Program-made: the position numbers and the translations under genes | Shown: piece by piece, positions 14,382 to 23,622 of the stretch | How the letters are laid out: the number at the start of each line of letters is the position of its first letter | Numbering within the stretch: the first letter of the stretch is position 1 | DNA from: CAYWMD01 sp964458575 | GTDB taxonomy: Bacteria > Verrucomicrobiota > Verrucomicrobiia > Limisphaerales > JADLHS01 | Assembly: GCA_964458575.1 (NCBI GenBank) | Contig: CAYWMD010000078.1 | Location: 1-27,759, forward strand | Reading direction: 5' to 3' | Length of the DNA stretch: 27,759 bases | The notes under the pieces: generated by a model | What the model saw: only the letters and a program-made list of their open reading frames with translations | Database searches by the model: none | Told to the model about the DNA's origin: nothing

Positions 14382-16289
14382 CCGTTTGCTGCCAGCCGCA
14401 ATTGCCTCCGCGAACATGGCCAGCACTTCACCGCGCACGAGCGACCCGACGAGCCGGTTTTCCTTGAAGCTGTTCACGACCGGGATGTTTCGCAGTTCGC
14501 TTTCCAAAGCCACGGGCAGCGCCTCCAGCAGCGGCACGTTCGGCGTCAGGCATTTGGGGGGCGGACGCATGACGTCGTAGGCGATCACGGCGCTCAACTC
14601 GCTGCCGCTGGCCAGGTGCTCCTTCAAATCGTGCAGGGCCACCACTCCGATCAATTTCTCCTGTGCGTCCACCACCGGCAGAAAGTTGTTCGGGCTCGTG
14701 AGAAAACGGTCGGCGATTTCCCGGAGCAACGTGTTTTCCCTGACCGGCGGCACCGGCGCGCGCATCAAATCGCCCACCGTTTGTTCGGTAGCGACATTGG
14801 GCTGCGCACTTTCACCGCTGATCTCCAACCCCCGCAATCGCAGCGGTTCGGTGTAAATCGAGTCCGGATGCAACTGGCGCGCGACCAGAATCGAAACCAC
14901 GCAGCCGAGCATCAACGCCGGCATGAGCGAGTAATCCAGGGAGATTTCGAAGACGAGGATCATTGCCAACAACGGGGAACGCGTCGTGGCCGCCAGCACG
15001 CTGCCCATGCCGACCAAGGCAAACGCGCTGGTCGGCAGGGCCAAACCGCCATGCAACCGATGCAGCGTGGTGGCAAACAGCGCCCCCAATCCCGCGCCGA
15101 GAAACAGAGTGGGTGTGAACACACCACCGACCGCACCCGATCCGACCGTCACCGCGGTGGCCAGCAATTTCGCCAGAAAAATCCCCGCCAGCGCCAGCAA
15201 CGCGGCGTTGGCAGGCGACATGAACTCCGACATGCCGGAGGCTGACAGCCTATCAAACTCGCCGTGAAGGATGCGGTTCGTAACCACGTAGCCATTTCCC
15301 CAGACGCCCGGAAACTCGAGGGCAATCAGTCCCACGATCAATCCCGCCAGCGCCAGCCGCGCATAAATCGGCCAGGCCAATTGCTGGAAGCGCACCTCGG
15401 TGCGGCGCAGCATTTTCAAAAATGCGGCGCCGAGAAACCCCGCAAGGACTCCCAGCAGGATGAACCACGGCAGTTGCAGCACACTAGTGAATTTAAAGGG
15501 CGGCACTTCATACCAGGATTTGATGTCAAAAAAACTCCGCGACACCATCGTGGCCACGACCGAAGCAAACACCAGCGGAGCAAACAGCGTCATGGAGAAG
15601 TTCCCGAGCACGATCAGCGACGCGAACACCGCGCCCGCAATCGGCGCGTTGTACGCCGCTGCGATCCCCGATGCCGCACCACAACCGACCAGGAGCCGCA
15701 ACCGGTAGGGCGGCCATTTGGCCAGTTGTCCCCACTTCGAGGCCAGCGTGGCACTGAGTTGTGTGATGCCTCCCTCCCGCCCGATGGACGCCCCCGTGCC
15801 GATGCTCACCAGCGAGGAAAGGACCTTGACCAGGCCGCTGCGGAACGGCAGCCGGCCATCACCCGCCACGACCACTTCCAGTAGGTTCGTTGATCCCTGC
15901 CGCCCCACAATGAGCCGTCCCCAATGCAATACCAGTCCCGCCGCCAGACCGCCCAACGCCGGAATGAGGAGGCGTTGCAGTTTCGGCAATATTTCGGCCA
16001 CCTCCACCACATCACCGGTGTGACCGAGAAAAAGCTCCGTCAGATATTCGATGGCATAGAACCAAAACAGGTTTACCAGCCCGCCAATCACGCCCACGCC
16101 GCCCGCAATCGCCAGATGCAGGGCCTCCTCGCGGAGTTCCAGCTTTTCGCGCAACTGGAGCGCCCGCCGCCAATGGCGTCGAACGAAATCGCGCGCCCCC
16201 GCGACCAGCCGGTGAGTCATCCAAGATTGCACGAAGGCAAATCTATCCCCGCCACGGCGTTTGACGAGTCCGGAGTTCTTGGCGTGCAT
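14373..16289 (-). CDS. ClC-family chloride channel/transporter with tandem C-terminal CBS domains
   Basis: This is an inner-membrane anion channel or Cl-/H+ antiporter of the ClcB-like branch. From ATG 16289 (preceded by GGGAACGA) it has 638 residues; alternatives are ATG 16310 and 16220, and the longer frame back to 16784 only mirrors rsmE. The ClC core includes GTGASIGREGG (gating Glu172), SGIAAAYNAPIAGAVF (205-222), GSGAVGGVFTPTLFLG (383-398) and ATTRSPLLAMILVFE (434-448). Two CBS domains follow (about 503-560 and 567-628), usually sensors of adenine nucleotides. The GSGIP ion-binding loop of ClC-ec1 is replaced by GSTNLL. The internal proton-path Glu position after NAPIAG is Leu/Ile (ASLIVLG), so it may conduct without proton coupling. 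It lies 91 bases after rsmE. Confidence 0.9.
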   Translation of the reverse strand: MHAKNSGLVKRRGGDRFAFVQSWMTHRLVAGARDFVRRHWRRALQLREKLELREEALHLAIAGGVGVIGGLVNLFWFYAIEYLTELFLGHTGDVVEVAEILPKLQRLLIPALGGLAAGLVLHWGRLIVGRQGSTNLLEVVVAGDGRLPFRSGLVKVLSSLVSIGTGASIGREGGITQLSATLASKWGQLAKWPPYRLRLLVGCGAASGIAAAYNAPIAGAVFASLIVLGNFSMTLFAPLVFASVVATMVSRSFFDIKSWYEVPPFKFTSVLQLPWFILLGVLAGFLGAAFLKMLRRTEVRFQQLAWPIYARLALAGLIVGLIALEFPGVWGNGYVVTNRILHGEFDRLSASGMSEFMSPANAALLALAGIFLAKLLATAVTVGSGAVGGVFTPTLFLGAGLGALFATTLHRLHGGLALPTSAFALVGMGSVLAATTRSPLLAMILVFEISLDYSLMPALMLGCVVSILVARQLHPDSIYTEPLRLRGLEISGESAQPNVATEQTVGDLMRAPVPPVRENTLLREIADRFLTSPNNFLPVVDAQEKLIGVVALHDLKEHLASGSELSAVIAYDVMRPPPKCLTPNVPLLEALPVALESELRNIPVVNSFKENRLVGSLVRGEVLAMFAEAIAAGSKRPG

Positions 16290-16380
16290 TCGTTCCCACC
16301 GCACGATCATCCGCGTGGAAGATCGGTCCGCAATCAGCAGGAATTTGAGCCCACCGGAGTTTCCGCAGTTGAGCCGCTCT

Positions 16381-17145
16381 TCAGACCGGGCCGTCGTCCC
16401 CGGCCTGGAGTTCGTGGTTGAACACCGCGAGGCAAAAAAGCGCTGCGGTTTCGCACCGCAGCACGAGGCGGCCCAAGGTGATGGGCTGGGCGCCCGCCCG
16501 ACGAATGGCGGCCACTTCCGCCGGCGTGAAATCGCCCTCCGGACCGACCCAGACGCAAACCGACGCGGGCAACCGTCCGCGCTCGGCGCGGAATTTCTCG
16601 AAACTCTGCCGCACGGATTGCCGTTCGCCCTGCAACGCGGCCAGTAATGGCAGTTCAAACGGTTCGCCGCGCTCCAAAAACTCCGGCACGCTGGCTGGCG
16701 CATCCACCTGGGGCAGCCAAGCCGCACCGCATTGTTTGATGGCTTCGATGGCGACCCACCGCCATTTTTCCTGCTTTTCCGCACATCCGGCCGCGTCCAG
16801 TCGCGTGGCTACGCGTTCGGAAAGCACCGGCACGATCCGGGACACGCCGAGTTCAGTGGCCTTCTCGATGATGTCCTCGATGATCTTGCCCTTGGGAATG
16901 GCCTGCAACAGTGTGATCTGGCACGCATGCGCAGGAATCCGCTTTCGCCCGGCCACTCCCAGCTCCACCGATGCGCGACGGACGTCTCGCACGTCACAAA
17001 GGAACTCGGTGCCCACGCCGTCCAGCACGGTCACACGGTCGCCGGGCTTCAGGCGCAGGACGCGCGCCGCGTGGTGCGCTTCCCGATCGGTCAGGGTGAG
17101 CGTCTCCCCGCGAGAATCTTCAGGTGGAATGTAAAATCGATGCAT
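16381..17145 (-). CDS. rsmE: 16S rRNA (uracil-1498-N3)-methyltransferase
   Basis: RsmE is a SPOUT-fold enzyme that methylates N3 of U1498 in 16S rRNA using S-adenosylmethionine. The 254-residue product starts at ATG 17145 with MHRFYIPPED, the usual family start. It has the PUA-like N-terminal part (EAHHAARVLRLKPGDRV). The SPOUT domain follows, with PKGKIIEDIIEKATELGVSR near 85-103, the SAM-binding VWVGPEGDFTPAE near 199-210, and LGRLVLRCETAAL near 224-236 (family consensus LG.RILR.ETA). Its place after dnaJ mirrors a common bacterial order (dnaJ-prmA-rsmE), with prmA missing here. dnaJ ends 88 bases upstream. Confidence 0.95.
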   Translation of the reverse strand: MHRFYIPPEDSRGETLTLTDREAHHAARVLRLKPGDRVTVLDGVGTEFLCDVRDVRRASVELGVAGRKRIPAHACQITLLQAIPKGKIIEDIIEKATELGVSRIVPVLSERVATRLDAAGCAEKQEKWRWVAIEAIKQCGAAWLPQVDAPASVPEFLERGEPFELPLLAALQGERQSVRQSFEKFRAERGRLPASVCVWVGPEGDFTPAEVAAIRRAGAQPITLGRLVLRCETAALFCLAVFNHELQAGDDGPV

Positions 17146-17233
17146 GGCGCTCAATCTAAAATCCGGCGGATCGGGCCCAAGGTTGTGACGCAAACCCACC
17201 GACGACGCCAGACCTCAAACACCAGACCCTGGC

Positions 17234-18367
17234 CTATCGAAAAAGGTCTTTCGCCTTCTCAAAGAAGCTTCGGCTGATCGGGTTGACATTTTCGTCACAC
17301 AATTCGGCGAATTCCTGCAGCTTGGCCTTTTGCGCCGCGGTCAGATGGGTGGGCACCTCCACGTCCACGCGCACGTGCAGGTCGCCATGACCGTAGCCCT
17401 GAACGTTTTTCACGCCCTTGCCCTTGAGCCGGAACATGGTTCCGGGTTGTGTTCCGGCAGGAATTTTGATGCTGGCCCGCCCATTGAGGGTGGGCACTTC
17501 GATCTCGGCGCCCAAAGCCGCCTGCACGACGCTGACGGGCACCTCGCAGAGGAGGTCGTCGCCGTCGCGCTTGAAGATCTCATGCGGCTTGATGTGCAAC
17601 ACCACGTAAAGGTCCCCCGGCGGACCGCCGCGCAATCCTGCTTCACCATTGCCGCCGGAACGCAACCGCGACCCGGTGTCCACCCCCGCCGGAATCCGCA
17701 GTTTGATTTTTGAACTCTTGTCGCGCCGCCCCGCGCCGTGGCAGCTCTTGCACGGCTTTTCAATGACGCGGCCCGCTCCCTGACAGTTCGGGCAGGTTTG
17801 CGCGATGCTGAAAATGCCGCGCGCGCTGATCACCTGGCCGCGGCCGTGACACGTGGGGCAGGCCTTGGTCCGTGAGCCGGCTTCCACCCCGGAGCCCTCG
17901 CAGGTTTCGCACTTCTCCCCTTTGGTGAGGGTGATTTCCTTCTCACAACCCAGCGCCGCCTCTTCAAAGGAGATTTCCATGTCGTAGCGCAAATCGTCGC
18001 CGCGCTGCGGTTGCGTGGGATCCTGCCGGCTGCCGAAGAACTCGTCAAAGATGCTGCCGCCCCCGCCGAACACTTCGCGGAAGATTTCGAACGGATCATG
18101 AAAACCGCCCGAACCAAATCCCCGGCCCGCGCGCGTCCGCGGATCGAACGCGGCATGGCCATACTGGTCGTAAGCGGCGCGCCGCTGCGGATCGCTCAAG
18201 GCTTCATACGCCTCGCCGAGTTCCTTGAAGGCTTCCTCGGCGGCCTTGTCCCCGGGATTCTTGTCCGGGTGGTATTTGACCGCAAGTTTGCGATACGCCT
18301 TCTTGATGGTGTCCTCGTCCGCGTCGCGGGGCACGCCGAGGACTTCATAGTAGTCGCGTTTGGCCAT
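17234..18367 (-). CDS. dnaJ: Molecular chaperone DnaJ
   Basis: DnaJ (Hsp40) delivers unfolded proteins to DnaK and stimulates its ATPase. The 377-residue product from ATG 18367 has the J-domain with HPD at 33-35. A Gly/Phe-rich linker follows (about 70-112). The four zinc-binding motifs are CETCEGSG (153), CPTCHGRG (170), CPNCQGAG (192) and CKSCHGAG (206). The C-terminal substrate-binding domains include RIPAGVDTGSRLR and NVQGYGHGDLHVRV. All canonical features are intact. It follows grpE by 22 bases; dnaK, which often sits between them, is absent from this locus. Confidence 0.97.
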   Translation of the reverse strand: MAKRDYYEVLGVPRDADEDTIKKAYRKLAVKYHPDKNPGDKAAEEAFKELGEAYEALSDPQRRAAYDQYGHAAFDPRTRAGRGFGSGGFHDPFEIFREVFGGGGSIFDEFFGSRQDPTQPQRGDDLRYDMEISFEEAALGCEKEITLTKGEKCETCEGSGVEAGSRTKACPTCHGRGQVISARGIFSIAQTCPNCQGAGRVIEKPCKSCHGAGRRDKSSKIKLRIPAGVDTGSRLRSGGNGEAGLRGGPPGDLYVVLHIKPHEIFKRDGDDLLCEVPVSVVQAALGAEIEVPTLNGRASIKIPAGTQPGTMFRLKGKGVKNVQGYGHGDLHVRVDVEVPTHLTAAQKAKLQEFAELCDENVNPISRSFFEKAKDLFR

Positions 18368-18389
18368 GAGGTCGGATTGGGTTTGCGCA

Positions 18390-19010
18390 TCACGCGGCCG
18401 GCGGCGACGGCTTCTTGGCCACAACCACTGTCGCGGGGCGCAACAACCGGTCGCGCAGCTTGTAACCTTTGCGGAGTTGCTGCGCCACCTGGCCCTCGGG
18501 CACGTCCGCGGTTTCCTGTTGGGACACGGCCTCGTGAAGGTTCGGATCGAAGGGCTTGCCGGTGGCGTCCACTTCCTCGACCCCGGCTTCGGTCAGCACG
18601 CTTTTGAGTTGTTGCTGGATCATGGCGATGCCGGCCTGAAGCGATTCAATCCCGTTGGCCGGGTTCGTCTGCGTGGCCGCCCGGGCCATCTCAAAATTGT
18701 CGAGCACGGGCAGCAGCTTTTGAATCAGCGATTCATTCGCGTATTTCGCGGCGTCCTGGCGTTCGCGGGCGGCGCGCTTTTTGAAATTGTCAAAATCGGC
18801 GGTGGTGCGAAGCAGGCGGCTCCAAAAGTCATCCGCCTGCGCGGCACGCGCCTTCAGCTCTTCCAACTGTTGCGGCGTCAGCGTTTCCGGCGACACCGGC
18901 AGGACCGCCTCGGCGGCGGCGGTTGCCGTCGGCTCCGGGCCGGCGGGCTCGGCCACCGGTCCGGCTTTGCTTTCGGGCGTATTGGCATTCTTCGTCATTT
19001 TGCGAAACAT
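18390..19010 (-). CDS. grpE: Nucleotide exchange factor GrpE
   Basis: GrpE releases ADP from DnaK in the cytosolic Hsp70 cycle. From ATG 19010 it has about 206 residues: a disordered Ala/Pro/Glu-rich N-terminus (to about 45), then long helices with the family patterns FDNFKKRAARERQDAAKYAN and LIQKLLPVLDNFEMA. The beta-domain follows, with GKPFDPNLHEAVSQQE and VAQQLRKGYKLRDRLLRPATVVV. ATG 18998 is an alternative start, and the open frame reaches a TTG at 19061. I see no CIRCE inverted repeat upstream, so HrcA control is not supported here. It heads the grpE-dnaJ-rsmE-ClC run. Confidence 0.94.
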   Translation of the reverse strand: MFRKMTKNANTPESKAGPVAEPAGPEPTATAAAEAVLPVSPETLTPQQLEELKARAAQADDFWSRLLRTTADFDNFKKRAARERQDAAKYANESLIQKLLPVLDNFEMARAATQTNPANGIESLQAGIAMIQQQLKSVLTEAGVEEVDATGKPFDPNLHEAVSQQETADVPEGQVAQQLRKGYKLRDRLLRPATVVVAKKPSPPAA

Positions 19011-19172
19011 CTTCAATGTGCGCAGAAAGTAATCAACTTCGGCACCGCGGGCAACTGCCAAGGAAAGGTTCCCGACGCCGGCACAACAAGTTGATGGCGG
19101 GACGGCCGTTGCGGTTGACCGGACTTTGCGCTCCGGAACTGGAGGCGCAGCCTTACGCGGCGGACGGGCTGG

Positions 19173-22100
19173 TTACGGCGGGATCAGCTTTTGGAATTCG
19201 GGGAGCTGGCGCAGCGGCGTGAAACGGCCGTCGTTCCGAGCCGTATTGACCAGGTTGCTGGCGTTGGGATTCCTTTTGAGACGCTGGTTGCTCAACTCGA
19301 GGGCCTGCGTCAGTGCTGTCATGGCCTCGGTTGGCTTGCCAAAACCGGACTTGAGCGCCGCCAGGTCATACCAGGTTTCCGGTTCGTTCGGCATCAGCTT
19401 GACGAGACGCTCCAAGGTGAGTTCCAGTCGGGGCCAATCGCGCATGTCCGCGAAGACCTTGGCGGTGGCGAGCACGGCCTGCGGGTCCACCTGCGGAAGT
19501 TGAATCATGTTTTCCAGGATCGTCATCGCGCGATTCGTCTGCTGCATGGACATGTAGGCGGACGCGAGGTTGAACGCCGCCTGGTAATTGGTCGGGTGCG
19601 TTTTGTACTCTTTCTCCATCTGCTCGAAGCTGCTGCGGATCTTCTCCATTTCGCCGACGCGTTTGACCGTGTCGCGCAAACTGGCCACCAGGCCGATGAC
19701 CTGGCCGTTGTATGGATCGAGTTTCAGGCAGGTTTCAGCCACGCGGAGCGCATCTTCATACCGGCCGACCTGCGGCTGGGTCAGCAACTGCACATAACGA
19801 AATACGGCTTCCGGGCTGTACGGACAGAAGGCGAAAGCCTGGCGGAAGGCGAAATCCGCTTCGCGGAACAACTGGTCGAATTCCTGTTTGGTCTTGGGAC
19901 GATAATCACCCTCCGGGGTCAGCGCCAGCGAACTGAGCCGCCAGGCGTAAACGCCGCCAATGGAACTCCGCAGTTTCGAAAACGCCTTCTGGCCCTGGTC
20001 ATCGCGAACAAAGCGCGGGTCGCCCTTGAATCCGCTCAGATCGCGGCGCAGATAGACCTTTTCCGCAAAATCGGCGATCTCCTTCACCGGGGTGTCGTAG
20101 GTAATCCAGTTGCCGATGAGCCGCTCGGAGTAATTGCTCCAGAACTCATGGTCGCGCTGCAGGATTTCCTCGGACAGCGACGGCAGCGGTTTGCGGTTGA
20201 TCTTCATGATGATGCCGAAGGGCGTCAGGTGCGGATACATCCAGTCCAGCGGAAAGCTCTCTTCGACGTAGAATTCGTTCGTCGGGTTGTGGTCAAACAT
20301 GACCTTGGTGATCAGACCGTTGATGGTCATGACGGCAACCTGACCGGAAACCTGCACGCGATTATCAATGATCCGGACGTTCTCGCCGGGTTTGATCTGC
20401 CGCGGTTCATTCGGGAAATCCTTGTCGTGTTGCACGCGGCGCTGGGCGTCCGCGAGGTACTCCTGAAAGCAACGCTGCGAGTCATCCGGGGAGGCGATGT
20501 ACATTTCCTTGGGCGGATACACCCCCTCGCGCCGGCGGCGGGCTTCGATGTCCGCGCCCAATTTCAAAAACGGTCTGTCGAGCAGCGTGAACGCCACCCG
20601 CGCCAGGAAGTTCGTGGTGTAACCCAGTTCGCGCTCCTTCGGTCCCCGCAGCAACTCCTGGAAAAACGGCGGGTCCTTCTGTGTGCTGCGATTGTAATGC
20701 GCGCGGATGTAATTGAGATACGTGCCGTCGGCCAGCGCGTTCTGGGTGATGATGTAAACGTCGCGCCGGTCGAAGTTCGGATCGAGTGGCTTGCAGCGGG
20801 CCGGAATAAAGCTTTCATCGAAGATCATGTAGGTGGGGCAGAAACGGCCCGGGTCCGTGCCGCCATAGAGCACCGCATCGCGTGCCATCTCCGGATAGAT
20901 GAGTTTGGCCTTCTGCGGGTCCTTCATCATTTCGGCGCGGTTCTTGGCGTCGTAATCACCAAACTTGCCATCCGGCCCGGCGAAGGGCGGTGTGAACATG
21001 TCGTGACCAAACCAGTAACCAAAGAGGTGACCGCGCTGCTCATTGTCAAACCAGTGGGTCATCACCGAGTGCACTGGCAGCGCGGCAAACAGCACGAGGA
21101 TGAGGCCAAGGGGCGCACGGGCACGACGCAGGAAAATGGCGAGGAGGAACACGGTAATCATCCCCAGCAGGATCAGGCTGGCAATGACGGGCGCCGCGTA
21201 TTGATCGGGCCGGAAGGCCGTTGCCAGCGCTTTGAAAAACGCCCCGAAGCCTTCCATCCCGGGTTTGTTCGCCAGCAGGGTCGCCAGCGTCAATCCCACC
21301 GAAAGCAGCGCCGCCAGGCCGCCCACAAACGGCAACATCATGAAATCCCCACCCCGCTCCGGTCGACGCCGTAAATACAGGCAGGTGGCCGCCAGTCCCC
21401 AGCAAAGAATCTTGGCAAAGCCGGTCAGCGACGATTGTTCGATGCCGCTCAGGGCGGGAGCGAAGGCCTGCACGCAGCACAACAGGCTGCCGAGCACGAT
21501 GCTGCCCAGCGCGAAGGTCGCATGAAAGTCTTTGCCGGCTTCAACCGAACTGAAAAACAAACGCACCACCAGAATCATCAGACTCGCCCCGGGCAGCAGC
21601 AGGAACACGAACCGGAGAAAACTCTCCATCGAATTGCTCTCCGCCCCGTGGGCCTCGCCGATCAACGGTTGGGTCGCCACGACCAACAGGAACAGCGCCA
21701 GATCGAGCGCCACCCCGCCGCCGGCCAGCGCCAGTCGCCGCGCCTTCTCGTAATGCGTTGCCAGCAGGCACGAGATCAGCGTCAGGCCATACCCCACTCC
21801 CATCGCCACCATGATGTGGGACGCCGTGAAGAACACGCGGATGAGTTCGCGCGCCTGACGATCGGGTTGCAGGTTGAACAGCAACACCAAGAACGGGCCC
21901 AAGACCACAAAAAACGCCGTGATCCCGACGGTCCAGGCCCGCTCGCGCGCCTGCATCCGGCGATAAAAGATGAACATGACCACGGCCAGAACCAGACACA
22001 CCCAGTTGAACTCGTCATTCAACCCCTCGAGAAACATCGAGAGCTGTTTGGCGAACGTGGTGATGAAGCTGGCGGCAATCTCGAACGCGTCGTTGCCCAC

Positions 22101-23369
22101 CCCGGACGTCGGGTTGATTCGTTCGTACTGTCCGCGGGTAATGGCATGGAAGAAGCCCTCCACGGTCCGGGGGTAACCCCATTGCATTGGCGGGTTGGTC
22201 ATTCCCGCCAGCGGCATGTACAGGTAGAATGCCGCTCCCACAATCCACGCGACGCCGCAACCCAGGGTCACCAGCCATTCCCGGGAGGTCGTCCTCGTCA
22301 TTTGATACAACCGGACCAGCGCCACAATCGCCGCGATGCCCACGATGTGCAGCAGCACCAACCCGCCGCGCGAATCGTCAAATGTGGTGACGTAACTGGT
22401 GATCACGCCGAAGACCAGGCCGAGGTAGCCCAGCACGCCCACCACCACGCAACCGCGCGCGATTTCCAGCGCCCGGACCTTGGTCTTGACCGCCAGCCAG
22501 ACCCACAGCGCCGCGGAAGCCAGGCCGATGGAATTGAAAATCACCTTCACCGGCGTGTTGCTGAACAACAGGTCCAGATACCCCATCGCCCCCAATACCA
22601 GGCCGCCGATATAAGTGACGGTGTTCCAGAAAAACATCTCGCGCGCCAGCTTGGGATGCACCACCAGGATCAGCGCCTCCATGGACAGCGCGATCACGAG
22701 CAGCGACTGGTGATTATTGAAACAGATGCCATACATGAAGAAGGCCACGTAGAGGTAACGGAACTGCGTCGGCGCGTAAGTCCACCGCAGCAACCCCAAC
22801 AACACCGCCATCAGCGAAAGCAGGCTGAACGAGTAAACTTCCACGATCACCGACTGACTCCACATGTAGCCGTTGAAACCCAGCAACATGCCAGCAACAA
22901 AACCGGACACGACACAAATGACATTCTCCCAGCGCCGCTCGATGTTCTTCAAATCGGCGATGCCCTCGATCATCATGCTGCTGCCGCGCGATACCAGAAA
23001 TCCCAACAGCCCCGCAGCCAGGGCGCCCGCCGTCGCTTCACCCAGCGCCACGCGCCAGGCAATGTTTTTGAACGGCAGCAACACCGTCCACAACCACGTG
23101 TACATCGTCCAGACCGGATAGCCGGGCGGATGCGGAATTCCTGCGTAAAACGAGCCAACTGCCAGTTCGCCGGAATCTTCAAGCCCAAGGTCGGGCGCCA
23201 GCGTCAGGTAATAGCCGATCCAGACAAACAGGGTCGTCACCCCGAATGTCAGCCAGTCAATTGGCCGGAACAACGGTGGCAGGCGTGTCGGTGGCGAATC
23301 AGCCTTGGCCACAAGGGCGGCGGGCGCAGGTTGCACCACGGCAGTCTTCTTTGCTTTTCCGTTGCTCAT
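19173..23369 (-). CDS. DUF2723/TMEM260-family membrane glycosyltransferase-like protein with C-terminal TPR repeats
   Basis: The 1398-residue product opens with a short cytosolic segment, then many membrane helices (about 30-800 with loops). A large soluble region and TPR-like repeats follow (about 1230-1375). The first periplasmic loop retains the family's acidic motif: LEDSGELAVGSFYAGIPHPPGYPVW near 78-103. IVEVYSFSLL and YGICFNNHQSLL follow, as in DUF2723. TMEM260 in animals is a protein O-mannosyltransferase, so a lipid-linked sugar transferase acting on exported proteins or glycans is a reasonable guess for this protein. A conserved Cys-containing region (GGTDPGRFCPTYMIFDESFIP) lies in the soluble part. 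The start ATG at 23369 has no Shine-Dalgarno. No direct operon partner is evident; grpE starts 162 bases downstream. It is the intact counterpart of the degenerate protein at 9253-12201. Confidence 0.88.
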   Translation of the reverse strand: MSNGKAKKTAVVQPAPAALVAKADSPPTRLPPLFRPIDWLTFGVTTLFVWIGYYLTLAPDLGLEDSGELAVGSFYAGIPHPPGYPVWTMYTWLWTVLLPFKNIAWRVALGEATAGALAAGLLGFLVSRGSSMMIEGIADLKNIERRWENVICVVSGFVAGMLLGFNGYMWSQSVIVEVYSFSLLSLMAVLLGLLRWTYAPTQFRYLYVAFFMYGICFNNHQSLLVIALSMEALILVVHPKLAREMFFWNTVTYIGGLVLGAMGYLDLLFSNTPVKVIFNSIGLASAALWVWLAVKTKVRALEIARGCVVVGVLGYLGLVFGVITSYVTTFDDSRGGLVLLHIVGIAAIVALVRLYQMTRTTSREWLVTLGCGVAWIVGAAFYLYMPLAGMTNPPMQWGYPRTVEGFFHAITRGQYERINPTSGVGNDAFEIAASFITTFAKQLSMFLEGLNDEFNWVCLVLAVVMFIFYRRMQARERAWTVGITAFFVVLGPFLVLLFNLQPDRQARELIRVFFTASHIMVAMGVGYGLTLISCLLATHYEKARRLALAGGGVALDLALFLLVVATQPLIGEAHGAESNSMESFLRFVFLLLPGASLMILVVRLFFSSVEAGKDFHATFALGSIVLGSLLCCVQAFAPALSGIEQSSLTGFAKILCWGLAATCLYLRRRPERGGDFMMLPFVGGLAALLSVGLTLATLLANKPGMEGFGAFFKALATAFRPDQYAAPVIASLILLGMITVFLLAIFLRRARAPLGLILVLFAALPVHSVMTHWFDNEQRGHLFGYWFGHDMFTPPFAGPDGKFGDYDAKNRAEMMKDPQKAKLIYPEMARDAVLYGGTDPGRFCPTYMIFDESFIPARCKPLDPNFDRRDVYIITQNALADGTYLNYIRAHYNRSTQKDPPFFQELLRGPKERELGYTTNFLARVAFTLLDRPFLKLGADIEARRRREGVYPPKEMYIASPDDSQRCFQEYLADAQRRVQHDKDFPNEPRQIKPGENVRIIDNRVQVSGQVAVMTINGLITKVMFDHNPTNEFYVEESFPLDWMYPHLTPFGIIMKINRKPLPSLSEEILQRDHEFWSNYSERLIGNWITYDTPVKEIADFAEKVYLRRDLSGFKGDPRFVRDDQGQKAFSKLRSSIGGVYAWRLSSLALTPEGDYRPKTKQEFDQLFREADFAFRQAFAFCPYSPEAVFRYVQLLTQPQVGRYEDALRVAETCLKLDPYNGQVIGLVASLRDTVKRVGEMEKIRSSFEQMEKEYKTHPTNYQAAFNLASAYMSMQQTNRAMTILENMIQLPQVDPQAVLATAKVFADMRDWPRLELTLERLVKLMPNEPETWYDLAALKSGFGKPTEAMTALTQALELSNQRLKRNPNASNLVNTARNDGRFTPLRQLPEFQKLIPP

Positions 23370-23524
23370 TTTTTGAGTGGTCTATTGTCGGTTTCGGCCA
23401 AATAAGGCGTGTGAACTTGGGGATTTTGCCGGGCTTTGTCCAATCAAAAACCGAGCCGGGACTGGACGCGCCGCCGGGCGGGGTTGAAATACGTGCCTGA
23501 CGGCTCCTCCCCGGCGCATCCCAT

Positions 23525-23590
23525 CCCCATGAACCGGCGCGCCGGCGTCCCGCCTGCAGCCCTTTCAAGCGTGTTGAACCGGTTCGCCCC
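23525..23590. repeat. GC-rich palindrome-bearing intergenic element
   Basis: Within the 253-base gap between the anti-sigma-like gene and the DUF2723 gene, a perfect 12-base palindrome CCGGCGCGCCGG (23534-23545) is followed by CGTCCCGCCTGCAGCCC and GTTGAACCGGTTC. GAACCGG (or its complement) recurs at both ends. Read on the minus strand it contains GGCGGGACGCCGGCG, a phrase I associate with dispersed repeats in related genomes. No other gene or clear terminator is seen in this gap. Confidence 0.3.
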
Positions 23591-23622
23591 ACCAACGCGG
23601 CCGTGCACCCGCGCTCCGTTTG

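Noticed and set aside
16290..16784. N-terminal extension of the ClC protein to 16784
   Set aside because: This part is another frame of rsmE on the same strand, with no similarity to ClC proteins.
19011..19172. Search for a CIRCE element or heat-shock promoter before grpE
   Set aside because: No TTAGCACTC-N9-GAGTGCTAA inverted repeat is present, and only weak promoter-like hexamers are seen.
21435..23405. Long plus-strand open frame (656 codons) antisense to the DUF2723 gene
   Set aside because: It is rich in Gln, His and Arg with no domain, as expected for the complement of a GC-rich membrane protein gene. The minus-strand frame has clear family motifs.
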